Origin: Planctomycetota bacterium
Lineage (GTDB): Bacteria > Planctomycetota > Planctomycetia > Gemmatales > Gemmataceae
Assembly (NCBI GenBank): GCA_029777335.1
Contig: JAKOSN010000040.1
Coordinates: forward strand, 26,264 to 90,263
Length of the DNA: 64,000 nucleotides
Reading direction: 5' to 3'
Shown here one piece after another: positions 35,596-44,870 of this stretch. Each line of letters opens with the position of its first letter. The first letter of the stretch is position 1. The notes under the pieces are model-generated. The model saw only the letters and a program-made list of their open reading frames with translations, made no database searches and was not told the DNA's origin. A program made the translations under genes and the position numbers.

Positions 35596-37176
35596 TCACT
35601 CGTTGAACGGGGGGAAATCATCCTCCGGCGGTGGTTCCTTGTTGTCCTTCTTCTCCTCTTTCTTGGGGGGCTCCTTCTTCTCCTCTTTCTTGGGGGCCGG
35701 CAATTCGCGGAGAAATTCCGAGGGCGGACGCTTCTTGACGAAGACCTCGACCTGGAACTCATTCCGTTTGAGCGTGGGTGGCTCCGGCCGATAGAACAAC
35801 CCCGTTTTCGACCCCAGATCCTTCTGGAACTCCTGCGTTAACTGATCGAGCGGTTTATTGCTCGAAGTGATTCCCTTGATCGTCAATTTCCCCACGTGCG
35901 GAGAGCGCGGGGTTGGCTTGACCGAGGTTCCTTCAATCGAGGTGAGTTGAAAATCCCGATCGATCCTGGGTATCCGCTGGGCCAGATCATACAGTTCATC
36001 CAGCCACACCACCGTTTCCCAGTTTTCCAGCGCCTTGAGGCGCTTCCCTGCCAGTTGAACCTCGGTCAGTTCCCGGCTCAAACGATTGTCTTCCTCGGTC
36101 AGATTGCCGACCTCGCGGCGCTCACGCTGAATGCTCGTGAAGGCGTAGGCCCCTGAGACAATCAGGAGTGCAAACAGAAGTCCGCCGACGAGCACCGGGA
36201 GACGACCATGTTTGGACTGGGGTGCCTCGGGTTTGCGCGGCTGGACGAAGTTGACGGGGAGTTCTCGCTCACGTGCCTGGGCATGCAGCAATCCGACCGC
36301 GCCGACAAAAGAACCTCGTAATCCTCCCGGCAACTCTGGGCGTTCATCTCCCGCGAAGGGATCGAAGAGATGAACAGGGATGTCGAGCATTTCGCCAAGG
36401 CGTTGGCGCAGATCCGCCGCTGCGGTGGCCTCCCCTGGAGCACTCCCCAGCGCCAGGAAGACACTGCGGACTGGTTGCTGGGGGGACTGGCCACCGTAGA
36501 CCGCCAGGTTGCGGCGTATTTCCCCCGGGAGCCCCGGGCCAACGTTGAGCGAGCGCGTCAACAGCACCTGCCCCTGGCGAATCACGCTAAATTCTGCCCA
36601 GCGCTCGGCCACTGTCACCAGGGCGACCGCCGCATCCGCTGGTTCGGGCGCGGGCGTGAGCACATTGGTTCCCATCAACTGGGTCAGGGTAACCGCCGAC
36701 CCATACGGACGCGGTGTCACCCCCGCCAGCTTCAGGCCCGCGGTCTGGCAGATGGTCTGAAAGGTCTGCAGGAGCTCCTTGCGAACGATGAGTGCCTGTG
36801 CCCTGCGTTCGCGTGTACCGGGGATTGGCGTGGAGATGTAATCGATCACCACGTCGTTGGGCGAATCCGTCAGTTCCTTGAGCACTTGCAACCGGACCAT
36901 GTCCGGTTCCTCGTGCGGAGCCACTTCAGGGAAGCGGAGTTCCTTGAGGATCACCCGATCGCGACTGACGCAAACGAACATCGGGGCCGGGGCGATCCCC
37001 GCCGCCTTTAGTCGTTCACGGAGCAGCTTGCCCAGTTCCTCGGCGTCGGCGGGATTGGGCGACTTTTCCTCATTCAGCAGGATCGCCCGTTCCACACGGA
37101 GTGCGTTCTTGCCAACCTTGGCGGAGACAAGATGGAGTTGTTGCTGATCCCAGTCCAGGGACAGAAAGCGTGCCAC
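35596..37176 (-). CDS. gspL: GspL-type protein: PilM-like actin fold fused to PilN-like domain
   Basis: A 526-residue protein. The cytoplasmic N-terminal part (about 1-310) is actin/PilM-like: it starts FLSLDWDQQQLHL, has VSRDRVILKELRFPEV, and has glycine-rich turns near GSAVTLTQLMGTN and GSFVGAVGLLHA. One membrane helix at about 331-353 is followed by a coiled coil and a PilN-like periplasmic domain to about 500, then a Lys/Glu/Pro-rich tail. The fusion equals GspL in topology, linking the GspE ATPase to the periplasmic assembly. The GTG at 37176 is chosen because AAGGGG precedes it and the protein then starts at the family motif. Confidence 0.8.
   Translation of the reverse strand: MARFLSLDWDQQQLHLVSAKVGKNALRVERAILLNEEKSPNPADAEELGKLLRERLKAAGIAPAPMFVCVSRDRVILKELRFPEVAPHEEPDMVRLQVLKELTDSPNDVVIDYISTPIPGTRERRAQALIVRKELLQTFQTICQTAGLKLAGVTPRPYGSAVTLTQLMGTNVLTPAPEPADAAVALVTVAERWAEFSVIRQGQVLLTRSLNVGPGLPGEIRRNLAVYGGQSPQQPVRSVFLALGSAPGEATAAADLRQRLGEMLDIPVHLFDPFAGDERPELPGGLRGSFVGAVGLLHAQARERELPVNFVQPRKPEAPQSKHGRLPVLVGGLLFALLIVSGAYAFTSIQRERREVGNLTEEDNRLSRELTEVQLAGKRLKALENWETVVWLDELYDLAQRIPRIDRDFQLTSIEGTSVKPTPRSPHVGKLTIKGITSSNKPLDQLTQEFQKDLGSKTGLFYRPEPPTLKRNEFQVEVFVKKRPPSEFLRELPAPKKEEKKEPPKKEEKKDNKEPPPEDDFPPFNE
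35640..35700 (-). repeat. short direct repeat in the gspL tail
   Basis: Two near-identical copies of TTCTCCTCTTTCTTGGGGG lie about 27 bases apart and encode the KKEEKK-type tail. Confidence 0.6.
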
Positions 37177-37279
37177 GATGCAAAACCCCTTGGTGACGCA
37201 GTGCTGTTTCCCCAGACACTCCCCCAAGGCCATTGGCAGCGGCGTTGCGGAAGGAGTCCGGCGAAACGGGGTGGTTTTC

Positions 37280-38863
37280 CTACGGTTGATTGAGGTCGAA
37301 ACCTCGTCCCAGTTCCGTCAAATCGCGCCAGTACACGATGCGCGGTCGCCCTCGGTTGGTGTCGATGATGGCCTCGACCCGGATCGCCGGCCCCCCACTA
37401 TCGAAGTGCCCCACCACCTGAACCCGGTACATCTGGGTTCGCACCGTAATGTATCGTTCGATGGCCCGCATCTTGTCCGGTGTTAACCCCGCATCGATCA
37501 CCAGCTGTACCGCAGCCTGAAAGACCGCATCCGAGGTGGCTCCCTGCGCCAGCACCGAGGGGCGAACCGCGATGATGTTGTCCACATCGCTCTCCTCCAG
37601 GCTCGGCAGCGTGAGCAACACTTGCCGCGGAGCAGTGAGGATGTTAATGCGCGCGGGGAGATCGGTATCCTTGGTGGTCGTCAACTTTTCCAGCATCAGC
37701 GGAAGAATCTGCCGCATCTGCGTCGGGTCGTTCAGCGGACACGAGTACAATGTGGCGGGGTCACGCTGGCTCTGTCCGGGAATCTGCACCGAGGTCCCGA
37801 CCAACTCAAAGAGGGATGCCAATCGTCGCCCGCGTGCCTGGGTGCTTAATTTGAGCGAATCCATCGGGATGGCGCCGGTGCCAACCTTCACCGCCTGGAC
37901 CGAAGCCCCGCCGCGATTCCCTCCCCCGCTACTTGCTCCGCTGCTGGAGCTACTCGCTGGCCCGTAAGCGCGGTAGGCCAGGATGTAGCTGGTCATTACG
38001 TCTCCCAGTACCGGCAGAAGCGTGTTGTACAGTGTCTGGGTGTTAGCATCGTTGACATAAATCCGAGGCTGCCCCTGGCCATCCACGTTCTGCTCACGTC
38101 CATACACTGTCAGAAAGGCGGCCCAGCCCAGATCGAGGCCACTGGTGCCGTCCTGTTCGTCCGGATCCTGGATTCCATTGCGGTTGTAATCGTTGCCGAA
38201 CAACAGCTGCGGCGTTACTCCCTGTACGTAGAGAAGCTCCTCCAGGGTCTCCAGCGGACCATTTTTGCAGTTGTAGGGCCGACTTAACGTGGTGTAGGTC
38301 TCGTTCTCGGCGCTCCCGGGGCGAATGTCATCATCAGGATCGAGCCAGTCGAGAATGGCGTTGGCGATCTCCTCCGTCATGTTGGGCAATTTCATCAACA
38401 TGTTCTTGGCGGTTTCGCCGCTGCTGTCGATCTTGAGCAGACCGTTCAGATTCAGTTTGCCGCACTCATCGGTGACCCCGTAGCGAAAGGGGAGTGACGA
38501 ATTGGTGGCTTCATCCACCCCGAGCGGAGAGATGATGGAGAACCGCCCGCGCAGGCGCGCCACGTTGTTATCCACCAGGAGGATATCGCGAAAGGCAGAG
38601 GGATTGTCGTAGGGATTGCCCCCCAGCGTGCCGTTGTAGGCATCCTGATTCGCCAGCAACATGGCAACATAATTCAGCCCTGAATCCGCCAGGGCACGCG
38701 CCTGCGTGGCGCGTGCATAACTGTCGGCCGCGCGATATTCAGCCTGCATCAGATCGTTGTACTGGTAGACCGCCAGAGAGAGCAAAACCACCACAATGAG
38801 CACAGCCACCAGGACAGCCCCCTGGCGTGGTTGAGCATCAGTTCGGATTGCACGAAACGCCAT
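37280..38863 (-). CDS. gspK: type II secretion minor pseudopilin GspK
   Basis: A 527-residue protein with an N-terminal prepilin-like hydrophobic helix after RQGAVLVAVLIVVVLLSLAV. The GspK block follows: DECGKLNLNGLL, then ANAILDWLDPDDD and the PYNCKNGPLETLEELLYVQG motif, which are characteristic. A Ser/Gly-rich insert near residues 300-320 lengthens it beyond the usual 320-350. GspK caps the pseudopilus tip with GspI and GspJ. The start has TGAGGTT, and the gene begins 10 bases after gspJ ends. Confidence 0.92.
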   Translation of the reverse strand: MAFRAIRTDAQPRQGAVLVAVLIVVVLLSLAVYQYNDLMQAEYRAADSYARATQARALADSGLNYVAMLLANQDAYNGTLGGNPYDNPSAFRDILLVDNNVARLRGRFSIISPLGVDEATNSSLPFRYGVTDECGKLNLNGLLKIDSSGETAKNMLMKLPNMTEEIANAILDWLDPDDDIRPGSAENETYTTLSRPYNCKNGPLETLEELLYVQGVTPQLLFGNDYNRNGIQDPDEQDGTSGLDLGWAAFLTVYGREQNVDGQGQPRIYVNDANTQTLYNTLLPVLGDVMTSYILAYRAYGPASSSSSGASSGGGNRGGASVQAVKVGTGAIPMDSLKLSTQARGRRLASLFELVGTSVQIPGQSQRDPATLYSCPLNDPTQMRQILPLMLEKLTTTKDTDLPARINILTAPRQVLLTLPSLEESDVDNIIAVRPSVLAQGATSDAVFQAAVQLVIDAGLTPDKMRAIERYITVRTQMYRVQVVGHFDSGGPAIRVEAIIDTNRGRPRIVYWRDLTELGRGFDLNQP

Positions 38864-38872
38864 CTGTGAACC

Positions 38873-39736
38873 TCACGGATTGGTCGTCGTGGTGGGGGAA
38901 GTAGAATCCATCTGTTGCGGCAGCCCGTTCGCGGTGGGAATGGCGATCACCTGGCGGTAGATTTTGCCGCGTTCGGCGCTGAACGCCACGCGCCCCGGCA
39001 GAACGATCTCCATCTCAACCGCGATCGCCATCGGGGCGCCGAGCGGAGTTTGCCCGTCGCTCCCCGGGGAACTTCCGTCCCAGCTGTCCTGCCATCCCTG
39101 GCCATCCCAGTATTGAAAGTTGATGGCGCGAATCTCGGTGGCGATGATGTACGTGCCCTCGTCGCTGGTTCCCGCCGGCGAGGGTTCCGAGGTGGCGTCG
39201 TTGGTGACCAGCGGAACCTCCTGCCGCGCGAGTCCACCGTTCATCGCCAGCCAGTAGGAGATTCGGCGCTGATCGCTCACCGTCGGCGGACCATCCATCC
39301 CCGGAGCACGGTACAACTCGCGCGGCACCCGGCTGACAAACACGGTGATGCTGCTCGAATCCCCGATCAGGTTGTAAATCGGCCCGGTCTCCGCATCGCT
39401 CCCGGTGAGAGCCCCGGTCAGGTCCGTCGTCGTGGTTCCGGTGGTTCCTGTCGTTCCGGTGGTTCCGGTGGACCCGCTGCTGCTACTGCTATTGCCCCCG
39501 TCAGTGGTCCGGTAGCGTCCCGGGTCGGGAATCCCAATGCTTGGCACGATGTCATTGGTGATGCGCGTAAAGAGCGATCGGGCCAGGGTCGCTTCCTCAA
39601 CCACATCGCGCCCGGTCTGCGCCGACTGCACCTGGAGATCGAGGATCACATACAGGGCGTACATGATCAGCAAACCAATGGCCGAGGCCAGCAACATCTC
39701 CAGCAAGGTGAAGCCAGCACGTGCCTGGGGTCTCAT
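38873..39736 (-). CDS. gspJ: type II secretion minor pseudopilin GspJ
   Basis: A 287-residue protein with the prepilin peptidase site ARAGFTLLEMLLA at residues 6-18, so cleavage is expected after Gly8. The rest is the mixed alpha/beta GspJ fold, ending VEMEIVLPGRVAF and YRQVIAI. A low-complexity Ser/Gly/Thr insert lies near residues 82-105. The ATG at 39736 has GGAGAG; it is preferred to an upstream in-frame ATG at 39766 that would overlap gspI. Confidence 0.9.
   Translation of the reverse strand: MRPQARAGFTLLEMLLASAIGLLIMYALYVILDLQVQSAQTGRDVVEEATLARSLFTRITNDIVPSIGIPDPGRYRTTDGGNSSSSSGSTGTTGTTGTTGTTTTDLTGALTGSDAETGPIYNLIGDSSSITVFVSRVPRELYRAPGMDGPPTVSDQRRISYWLAMNGGLARQEVPLVTNDATSEPSPAGTSDEGTYIIATEIRAINFQYWDGQGWQDSWDGSSPGSDGQTPLGAPMAIAVEMEIVLPGRVAFSAERGKIYRQVIAIPTANGLPQQMDSTSPTTTTNP
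39418..39492 (-). repeat. Ser/Gly/Thr-rich coding repeat in gspJ
   Basis: Tandem GGTTCCGGTGGTTCC-like units encode SSSSSGSTGTTGTTGTT-like sequence in the middle of the pseudopilin. Confidence 0.75.
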
Positions 39737-39765
39737 GATTGGCTCTCCGCAGCTAGGCCGATCCA

Positions 39766-40377
39766 TTAGCTCCCTCCTCGCGATCCACCCGTGCGCGTCC
39801 CCCCGGTCGTGCCTCCACCCGTGCGCGTCCCCCCAGTGCCTCCGCCTGTCGAGGGGGTTGTCGAACCACCTGTGGAGCCGCCTGTGGAAGGAGTCGACCC
39901 GCTTGAGCTGCTTCCCGAAGAGCTGCTCCCGGAGGAGCCGCTTCCCGAGGAACTATCCTGGGTATCGTCTCCCGTGATGGTTGCGGTATCGGCTGTGCTG
40001 CCACGTGCGGCCGGATCGAGCACCATTTCCTTGAGGGAGAACTCATCGCGGCCTCCACCGGGGAGATCACGGCCCACGGTCAAGGTGACCAGCCACAACC
40101 CCTGCACTGGTCCCTGTTCGGTCGTGAGATGCCAGCTCCAGTCGGGATCTTCTTCAAAGTTGCCCTGGCCCACGGTCATCGGTTGCGCCCCGGAGATGAT
40201 CTCGGCCATCTTCGATTGACAGCGCAGGGCTGCCAGGCTGCGATTTTTGGCGGACCGAGCCATGTCATTGGATTGCCGCACCAGCTGGCCGATCACGGCG
40301 ACCGACGAGACGAGGATCGCCATGGCCACGAGGACTTCCAGCAGGGACAACCCTCGGCGAGCCGGAACGCGACACAT
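39766..40377 (-). CDS. gspI: type II secretion minor pseudopilin GspI with low-complexity tail
   Basis: A 203-residue protein with the prepilin site RRGLSLLEVLVAMAIL at residues 7-22 (cleavage after Gly9) and a GspI-type body with ALRCQSKMAEII and PQGLWLVTLTV-like strands. From about residue 140 the protein is almost only Ser, Gly, Thr and Pro to the end, which ordinary GspI (about 120-130 residues) lacks. It overlaps neither neighbour but follows gspH after only 2 bases. Confidence 0.88.
   Translation of the reverse strand: MCRVPARRGLSLLEVLVAMAILVSSVAVIGQLVRQSNDMARSAKNRSLAALRCQSKMAEIISGAQPMTVGQGNFEEDPDWSWHLTTEQGPVQGLWLVTLTVGRDLPGGGRDEFSLKEMVLDPAARGSTADTATITGDDTQDSSSGSGSSGSSSSGSSSSGSTPSTGGSTGGSTTPSTGGGTGGTRTGGGTTGGTRTGGSRGGS
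39780..39965 (-). repeat. Ser/Gly/Thr-rich coding repeat at the gspI 3' end
   Basis: Repeats based on GGTGGCACC and TCCGGCTCC encode the C-terminal low-complexity tail of GspI. The duplicated unit CCACCCGTGCGCGTCCCCCC is visible at the proximal end. Confidence 0.75.
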
Positions 40378-40379
40378 GG

Positions 40380-40952
40380 TTACTCCTCCTCGTGACCACG
40401 GGTGATGGTGATCACCCCGGTCATGGCGCGCAGATGAACGGAATAGGGCGGCACGCCAGTCATGAAGAGAGTGATGCGTGCATCATCACGGGCGGTGCCA
40501 TCGGGCAAAAAGACCGCCAAAGTCATCCATTGCTGCGGATTGACCGACCCCTTGGGAAGCGCGGTGTTCGAATGCGGATCGAGATTATCCAGCGGGGAAT
40601 TGGCCGGGATAAAGCGCACCCCCTTGGGTAGCACATCCTCCTCGATGTAAGGAGGATTATTAGGATCCGCCATGGGAGGATTTCCGCCACCCCAGTAGGC
40701 CTCGGCATCTGGCGCGATGCGATAATTGCCGTGCTCGGGAATGTACGAAAAGCGATAGGGAACGCCCTGATCGATGGCCCTGGCCTGGGCCGTCACCCAC
40801 GCGGAGCGAACCGCGTCGGTTCCGGCGGTCACCTTGTGGTGGCCGTACATGGAATCCAGAGTGGGGAAAACCAGTGCGACAAGGATGGCGAGGAGAGCGA
40901 TGACAAGCACCACCTCAAGGATCGTGAACGCAGCGCGTGAACGATGGCGCAT
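40380..40952 (-). CDS. gspH: type II secretion pseudopilin GspH-like
   Basis: A 190-residue protein with a type IV prepilin N-terminus RAAFTILEVVLVIALLAILVAL, so the residue before the cleavage site is Ala rather than Gly. The body includes VRSAWVTAQARAIDQG, the GspH/FimT-type helix, and beta strands ending VHLRAMTGVITI. Position between gspG and gspI agrees. The ATG at 40952 places the cleavage site at residue 8; an upstream in-frame ATG at 40988 would give a longer leader. Confidence 0.85.
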   Translation of the reverse strand: MRHRSRAAFTILEVVLVIALLAILVALVFPTLDSMYGHHKVTAGTDAVRSAWVTAQARAIDQGVPYRFSYIPEHGNYRIAPDAEAYWGGGNPPMADPNNPPYIEEDVLPKGVRFIPANSPLDNLDPHSNTALPKGSVNPQQWMTLAVFLPDGTARDDARITLFMTGVPPYSVHLRAMTGVITITRGHEEE

Positions 40953-41079
40953 GACGGTGTTCCCATTCGTGGACGGAACCGCGCCCATCGGGCAGAGGAG
41001 AGGTGGTGGCTTGCCTCAGCTCGCCGACAGCCGCGGTTCACACGTTTGTCAAACCAGCCCTGCCCCGAGCGAGTCTCCC

Positions 41080-41481
41080 TCAGAAGTTACTGATGGGTTG
41101 CTGCCGTCCCGGAGGGCCATTGGAAAATACCTGGGGTCGGCCAGTCATTGGGTTCACATTCTGTGGGTTGTACTGGTACGGGTTACCCCACGGATCCATC
41201 AGGGTGTTGGCATCCAGATACGGGCGAACGCCGTCCATCGGCTGGACCAGATCGTTCAACGAATTCGGATAACTCCCGTACTTGGTGTAATAGGCATCCA
41301 CGGCACCTTCGATGGACTTGACGTCCAGGCGCGCACGATCGACACGAGAGTCTTCGAGGTAACTCAAATAGATGGGAACGGCGGCCCCGGCCAGCACGAC
41401 CAGGATCGCCACCACCACAAGCATTTCCATCAGGGTGAAGCCGGCTCGAGCTACGGCTACGGTACGGGTTCGCGCCGTCAT
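41080..41481 (-). CDS. gspG: type II secretion major pseudopilin GspG
   Basis: A 133-residue protein with the prepilin site ARAGFTLMEMLVVVAIL (cleavage after Gly14) and Glu at +5. The GspG body has ARLDVKSIEGAVDAYYTKYGSYPNSLNDL and DPWGNPYQY, the region that holds the structural calcium in GspG. Length and motifs are those of a complete major pseudopilin. It lies between gspF and gspH. Confidence 0.95.
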   Translation of the reverse strand: MTARTRTVAVARAGFTLMEMLVVVAILVVLAGAAVPIYLSYLEDSRVDRARLDVKSIEGAVDAYYTKYGSYPNSLNDLVQPMDGVRPYLDANTLMDPWGNPYQYNPQNVNPMTGRPQVFSNGPPGRQQPISNF

Positions 41482-41668
41482 GGTTGATTGCCCTCACTAC
41501 AAAGTACAAACAGGTCAATCTCAGGGTAGCACAGGGGTCGATTAAAGAGTGATGAGACTACGCCGATTGGGCAAACCCTATCAGCGTGGCCGGTTGACTG
41601 CACGGCAGTTCTGGCACGGTCCGTGAAATCTGACCGTCGGGAACGCCGGGTGTAGGCATTGCGAGCGC

Positions 41669-42883
41669 TTATTGCTTCACAGTACTGCTCATCTTGAAAA
41701 TTGGCAACAATAACCCGGCGACAACCAGCAGGGTAATCCCGGCCATCACCAGCAACATCATCGGTTCCAGAAGGCGGACAAAGAGTTCCAGCTGGCGTGA
41801 GGTCCGCTTTTCCAACCCCGTGGAAACATCGATCAGAACCCGCTCCAGGGTGTTACTTTCCTCTCCGACCGCCACCATCTCGACCACATCGCGCGGGAAT
41901 TGTTTGCTGGTGCGGAACGGTTCGGCGAGCGAGTCCCCCGACTTGATATTCTCCGCCGACCTGCCGATGGCCTCCGAGAGCACAACGTTCCCGGTGGAAT
42001 CCTTGGCGATGCGCAGGGCGTTCAAGATGGGGATGCCATTCTGAAGCATTGTCCCCAGAATGCGCGTAAACCGCGACAGCGCCAGGTTCAGGTAGATCGA
42101 GCCGACGATGGGGAGTTTGAGCCGCAAGGTATCCAGCAAGTGACGCCCATCGGCGGAATTCTTCCACCAGCGGATGAGGAAGGTGGTGCCGGCAATCCCC
42201 CCGATCAGGACATACCAGTAATCGATGAAGAAATGGCTGACTGCCATCAACCCCTTGGTGAGCGCGGGGAGTTCCCCCTTCTTGTCCAGGTCCTGGAAGA
42301 CCTTTTCAAACTGAGGGACGAAGCCAACCACGAGGACGATCAAGATCACGAAACCGACCACGGCGAGGAAAACCGGGTAGGCCAGCGCCCCGGTCACCTT
42401 CGCCTTGAGATCTTCCTGGTGCTCGGTGAAATCGGCGATCCGGCGCAAGACGTCTTCCAGGAAACCGCCTTCCTGGCCCGCGCGAATCATGCTGACCGCC
42501 AGTTCGTTGAAAGCACGAGGGTGCTGTGCCATCGCCTCGGCCAGCCCTGTCCCGTCCGCGACCCGCGCCCGCACCTCGCGCAACACCTCGGAGAGGGCAG
42601 GCGAAATATTCTGCGCCTCCAGGATATCCAGACTCTTGAGCAACGGCACGCCGGCGTGCAGGAGGTCGGCGAGTTGGGCATACATGGTCGCCATGGCCCG
42701 CGTCTTGATGCGTCCGCCCCCAAAACTCCAGCGTTGCGTGGCCGCCTGGGCGGGCGCGATGCGCACGGGAAAGAGTCCCCGCCCATCGAGCATCGCCATC
42801 GCTTCACGTTCACTATTGGCGGTCAGCGTTCCCTGGCTGCGCGTGCCCGAGGGCGCCAGTGCTTCGTAAGTGAATTCCGGCAC
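41669..42883 (-). CDS. gspF: type II secretion inner-membrane platform protein GspF
   Basis: A 404-residue protein with the two-copy T2SSF fold: AQLADLLHAGVPLLKSLDIL in the first repeat and TRILGTMLQNGIPILNALRIAK in the second. Three membrane segments lie at about 170-195, 215-235 and 370-395. It begins FTYEALAPSGTRSQGTL, typical for GspF/PilC. It lies 45 bases downstream of gspE and forms the platform on which the pseudopilus is built. Confidence 0.95.
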   Translation of the reverse strand: MPEFTYEALAPSGTRSQGTLTANSEREAMAMLDGRGLFPVRIAPAQAATQRWSFGGGRIKTRAMATMYAQLADLLHAGVPLLKSLDILEAQNISPALSEVLREVRARVADGTGLAEAMAQHPRAFNELAVSMIRAGQEGGFLEDVLRRIADFTEHQEDLKAKVTGALAYPVFLAVVGFVILIVLVVGFVPQFEKVFQDLDKKGELPALTKGLMAVSHFFIDYWYVLIGGIAGTTFLIRWWKNSADGRHLLDTLRLKLPIVGSIYLNLALSRFTRILGTMLQNGIPILNALRIAKDSTGNVVLSEAIGRSAENIKSGDSLAEPFRTSKQFPRDVVEMVAVGEESNTLERVLIDVSTGLEKRTSRQLELFVRLLEPMMLLVMAGITLLVVAGLLLPIFKMSSTVKQ

Positions 42884-42928
42884 GACTGGAAGTCCTCTTG
42901 CTGAACGTTCAAGTAGAAGGCCTGCACA

Positions 42929-44668
42929 TTACTTCGCCGTGGTGGCTCCGAGCGTTTCCATGCCAATGATGTCGCCCGCCGTGACACGGGCCACCTCGTC
43001 GATGGTGGTGATCCCTGACTGCACCTTGCGCCACCCATCCCGGCGCAGGGTGATCATTCCCTGCTTGAGCGCTTCGTTGCGAATATGCGTGGCATTCACA
43101 CGATTCACGATCAGTTCGCGGATGATGTCGTTGGTGACGAGCAGTTCGTGAATGCCTGTTCGCCCGCGAAACCCGGTCTGACGGCAGCTGCGGCACCCGG
43201 CCCCCCGATAGACGGTCAGCGGTTCCCCACTGTGGCGATCCCAGGGGAAATCCGGGGGAACCTCCTTGGGATCGGGGTGGTACGGTTGTTTGCACTCCTG
43301 GCAAATCGTTCGCACCAGGCGCTGGGCCATCACTCCTTCGACCGTGCTCGCCACCAGAAACGGTTCGATCCCCATATCAATCAGACGAGTAAAGGCGCTG
43401 GGCGCATCATTGGTGTGCAGGGTGCTAAAGACAAGGTGGCCTGTGAGTGACGCCTGGATACCGCTCTGGGCAGTTTCCAGATCGCGCATTTCGCCAATCA
43501 GGATCACGTCGGGATCGTGCCGCAAAATTGAACGCAGACTGGCGGCAAAGGTCAGCCCGATCTTGCTATGCACTTGAATCTGACTGATGCCCGTTTGCTG
43601 ATACTCCACGGGATCTTCCACCGTGATGATCTTGACCGTCTCGTCCTTGATTTCGTTGAGTGCACTGTAGAGCGTGGTCGATTTGCCGGACCCGGTTGGC
43701 CCGGTCACCAGGATGATCCCGTGCGGTCGATCGATCAGCTGCTTGAAGGTGCTGTAAATGTCCGGAAGAAAGCCCACGTTGGCGAGGTTAAAGACCATGC
43801 GTCCCTTGTCAAGCAGACGCATGACGATGCCTTCGCCATGGATCATGGGGATGATCGAAACGCGCACGTCGATCTCCCGTCCCTGGACGCGCATCTTGAT
43901 ACGACCGTCCTGGGGGAGACGTTTCTCGGCGATATTGAGGCGTGCCATGATCTTGAGACGACTGATAATGGCGGCCTGGAAACGGGCGATTTCGGGAGGA
44001 AGAACCTGCGTCTGCAACAAACCATCGATACGATAGCGGATCCGCAAAGTCGTTTCTTCAGGCTCGATGTGAATGTCGCTGGCGCGCTCATTGGCCGCTT
44101 CGATGAGGATTTCGTTGACCAGCTTGACGACGCTGGCCTCCTGTGCCATCTTGGCGGCTTCGCTGTCGTCGGCTTCCAACCCTTCGAGAAGCTCAATATC
44201 CTCGCGATCGTCGGCGCGTTCCTGCACCAGAGCGCCAACTGTTTCCCCACCGACCCCGAAGTGCGTCTTGATTAGCCGGGCAATTTCACGCGGATTGGCA
44301 AGTACCGGGTGAACCTGCAACCCGGTCAGCGTTTGCAATTCATCGAGCGCGTAAACGTCGTACGGATCTCCGGTGGCAACCACGAGGGTGCCGTTGCGCC
44401 GCGAGAGCGGCATCAGCGTACGTCGATGCACCAGCTTGAGCGGCATCGACTGCAGCGTTTCCGTGTCGACCGTGACATTCGTCAGATCGACGATATCCAT
44501 GCCAAACTCTTCCGCCAGCGCAACAAGGACATCTTCTTCCTTGACAATGCCTTTTTCCAAAACGATGGTATGAAGTGGCTTGCCCGTCGATGCGTGTGCC
44601 TCTGCCAAACGCGGCACCTCAGCCGCATCAAGAAGCCCTTTCTTGACCAGTCGTTGCAGGACCTGCAT
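42929..44668 (-). CDS. gspE: type II secretion ATPase GspE
   Basis: A 579-residue cytoplasmic ATPase. An N-terminal GspE-N domain (about 1-150) precedes the ATPase core with Walker [10 protein letters not shown] at 323-331. The core also has an Asp box (TVEDPVEY), Walker B ([10 protein letters not shown]) and a His box ([12 protein letters not shown]). The zinc site CQECKQ... and [13 protein letters not shown] gives the four cysteines of GspE/PilB. It powers pseudopilus assembly. It is the first gene of the cluster, with a promoter candidate about 65 bases upstream. Confidence 0.95.
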   Translation of the reverse strand: MQVLQRLVKKGLLDAAEVPRLAEAHASTGKPLHTIVLEKGIVKEEDVLVALAEEFGMDIVDLTNVTVDTETLQSMPLKLVHRRTLMPLSRRNGTLVVATGDPYDVYALDELQTLTGLQVHPVLANPREIARLIKTHFGVGGETVGALVQERADDREDIELLEGLEADDSEAAKMAQEASVVKLVNEILIEAANERASDIHIEPEETTLRIRYRIDGLLQTQVLPPEIARFQAAIISRLKIMARLNIAEKRLPQDGRIKMRVQGREIDVRVSIIPMIHGEGIVMRLLDKGRMVFNLANVGFLPDIYSTFKQLIDRPHGIILVTGPTGSGKSTTLYSALNEIKDETVKIITVEDPVEYQQTGISQIQVHSKIGLTFAASLRSILRHDPDVILIGEMRDLETAQSGIQASLTGHLVFSTLHTNDAPSAFTRLIDMGIEPFLVASTVEGVMAQRLVRTICQECKQPYHPDPKEVPPDFPWDRHSGEPLTVYRGAGCRSCRQTGFRGRTGIHELLVTNDIIRELIVNRVNATHIRNEALKQGMITLRRDGWRKVQSGITTIDEVARVTAGDIIGMETLGATTAK

Positions 44669-44733
44669 GCTGTCCTCGAAGTTGAATGCGCGGACGATGA
44701 AATCTCACAGGGTTAAACCCCAGGTAAGAATTC

Positions 44734-44762
44734 AGAGTAACGCGGACCGGACAGCTTGTCTA
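44734..44762 (-). promoter_or_regulatory. promoter candidate for the type II secretion operon
   Basis: On the minus strand TAGACA (44762-44757), a 17-base spacer, then TACTCT (44739-44734), about 65 bases before the gspE ATG. Confidence 0.4.
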
Positions 44763-44870
44763 CCCAGTGAGTGTGGAGAAGCGTGGCAGGATCGCATGAA
44801 CTTAGCGATTGGAGGGATTGGAGGTGGCAGCCAGAGGGAAACCACGTTTCCCCCTGGCCACCGGAGGAGG

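Noticed and set aside
35648..35697. Direct repeats as insertion-site duplications
   Set aside because: They are in-frame duplications within a Lys/Glu-rich protein tail and do not flank any element.
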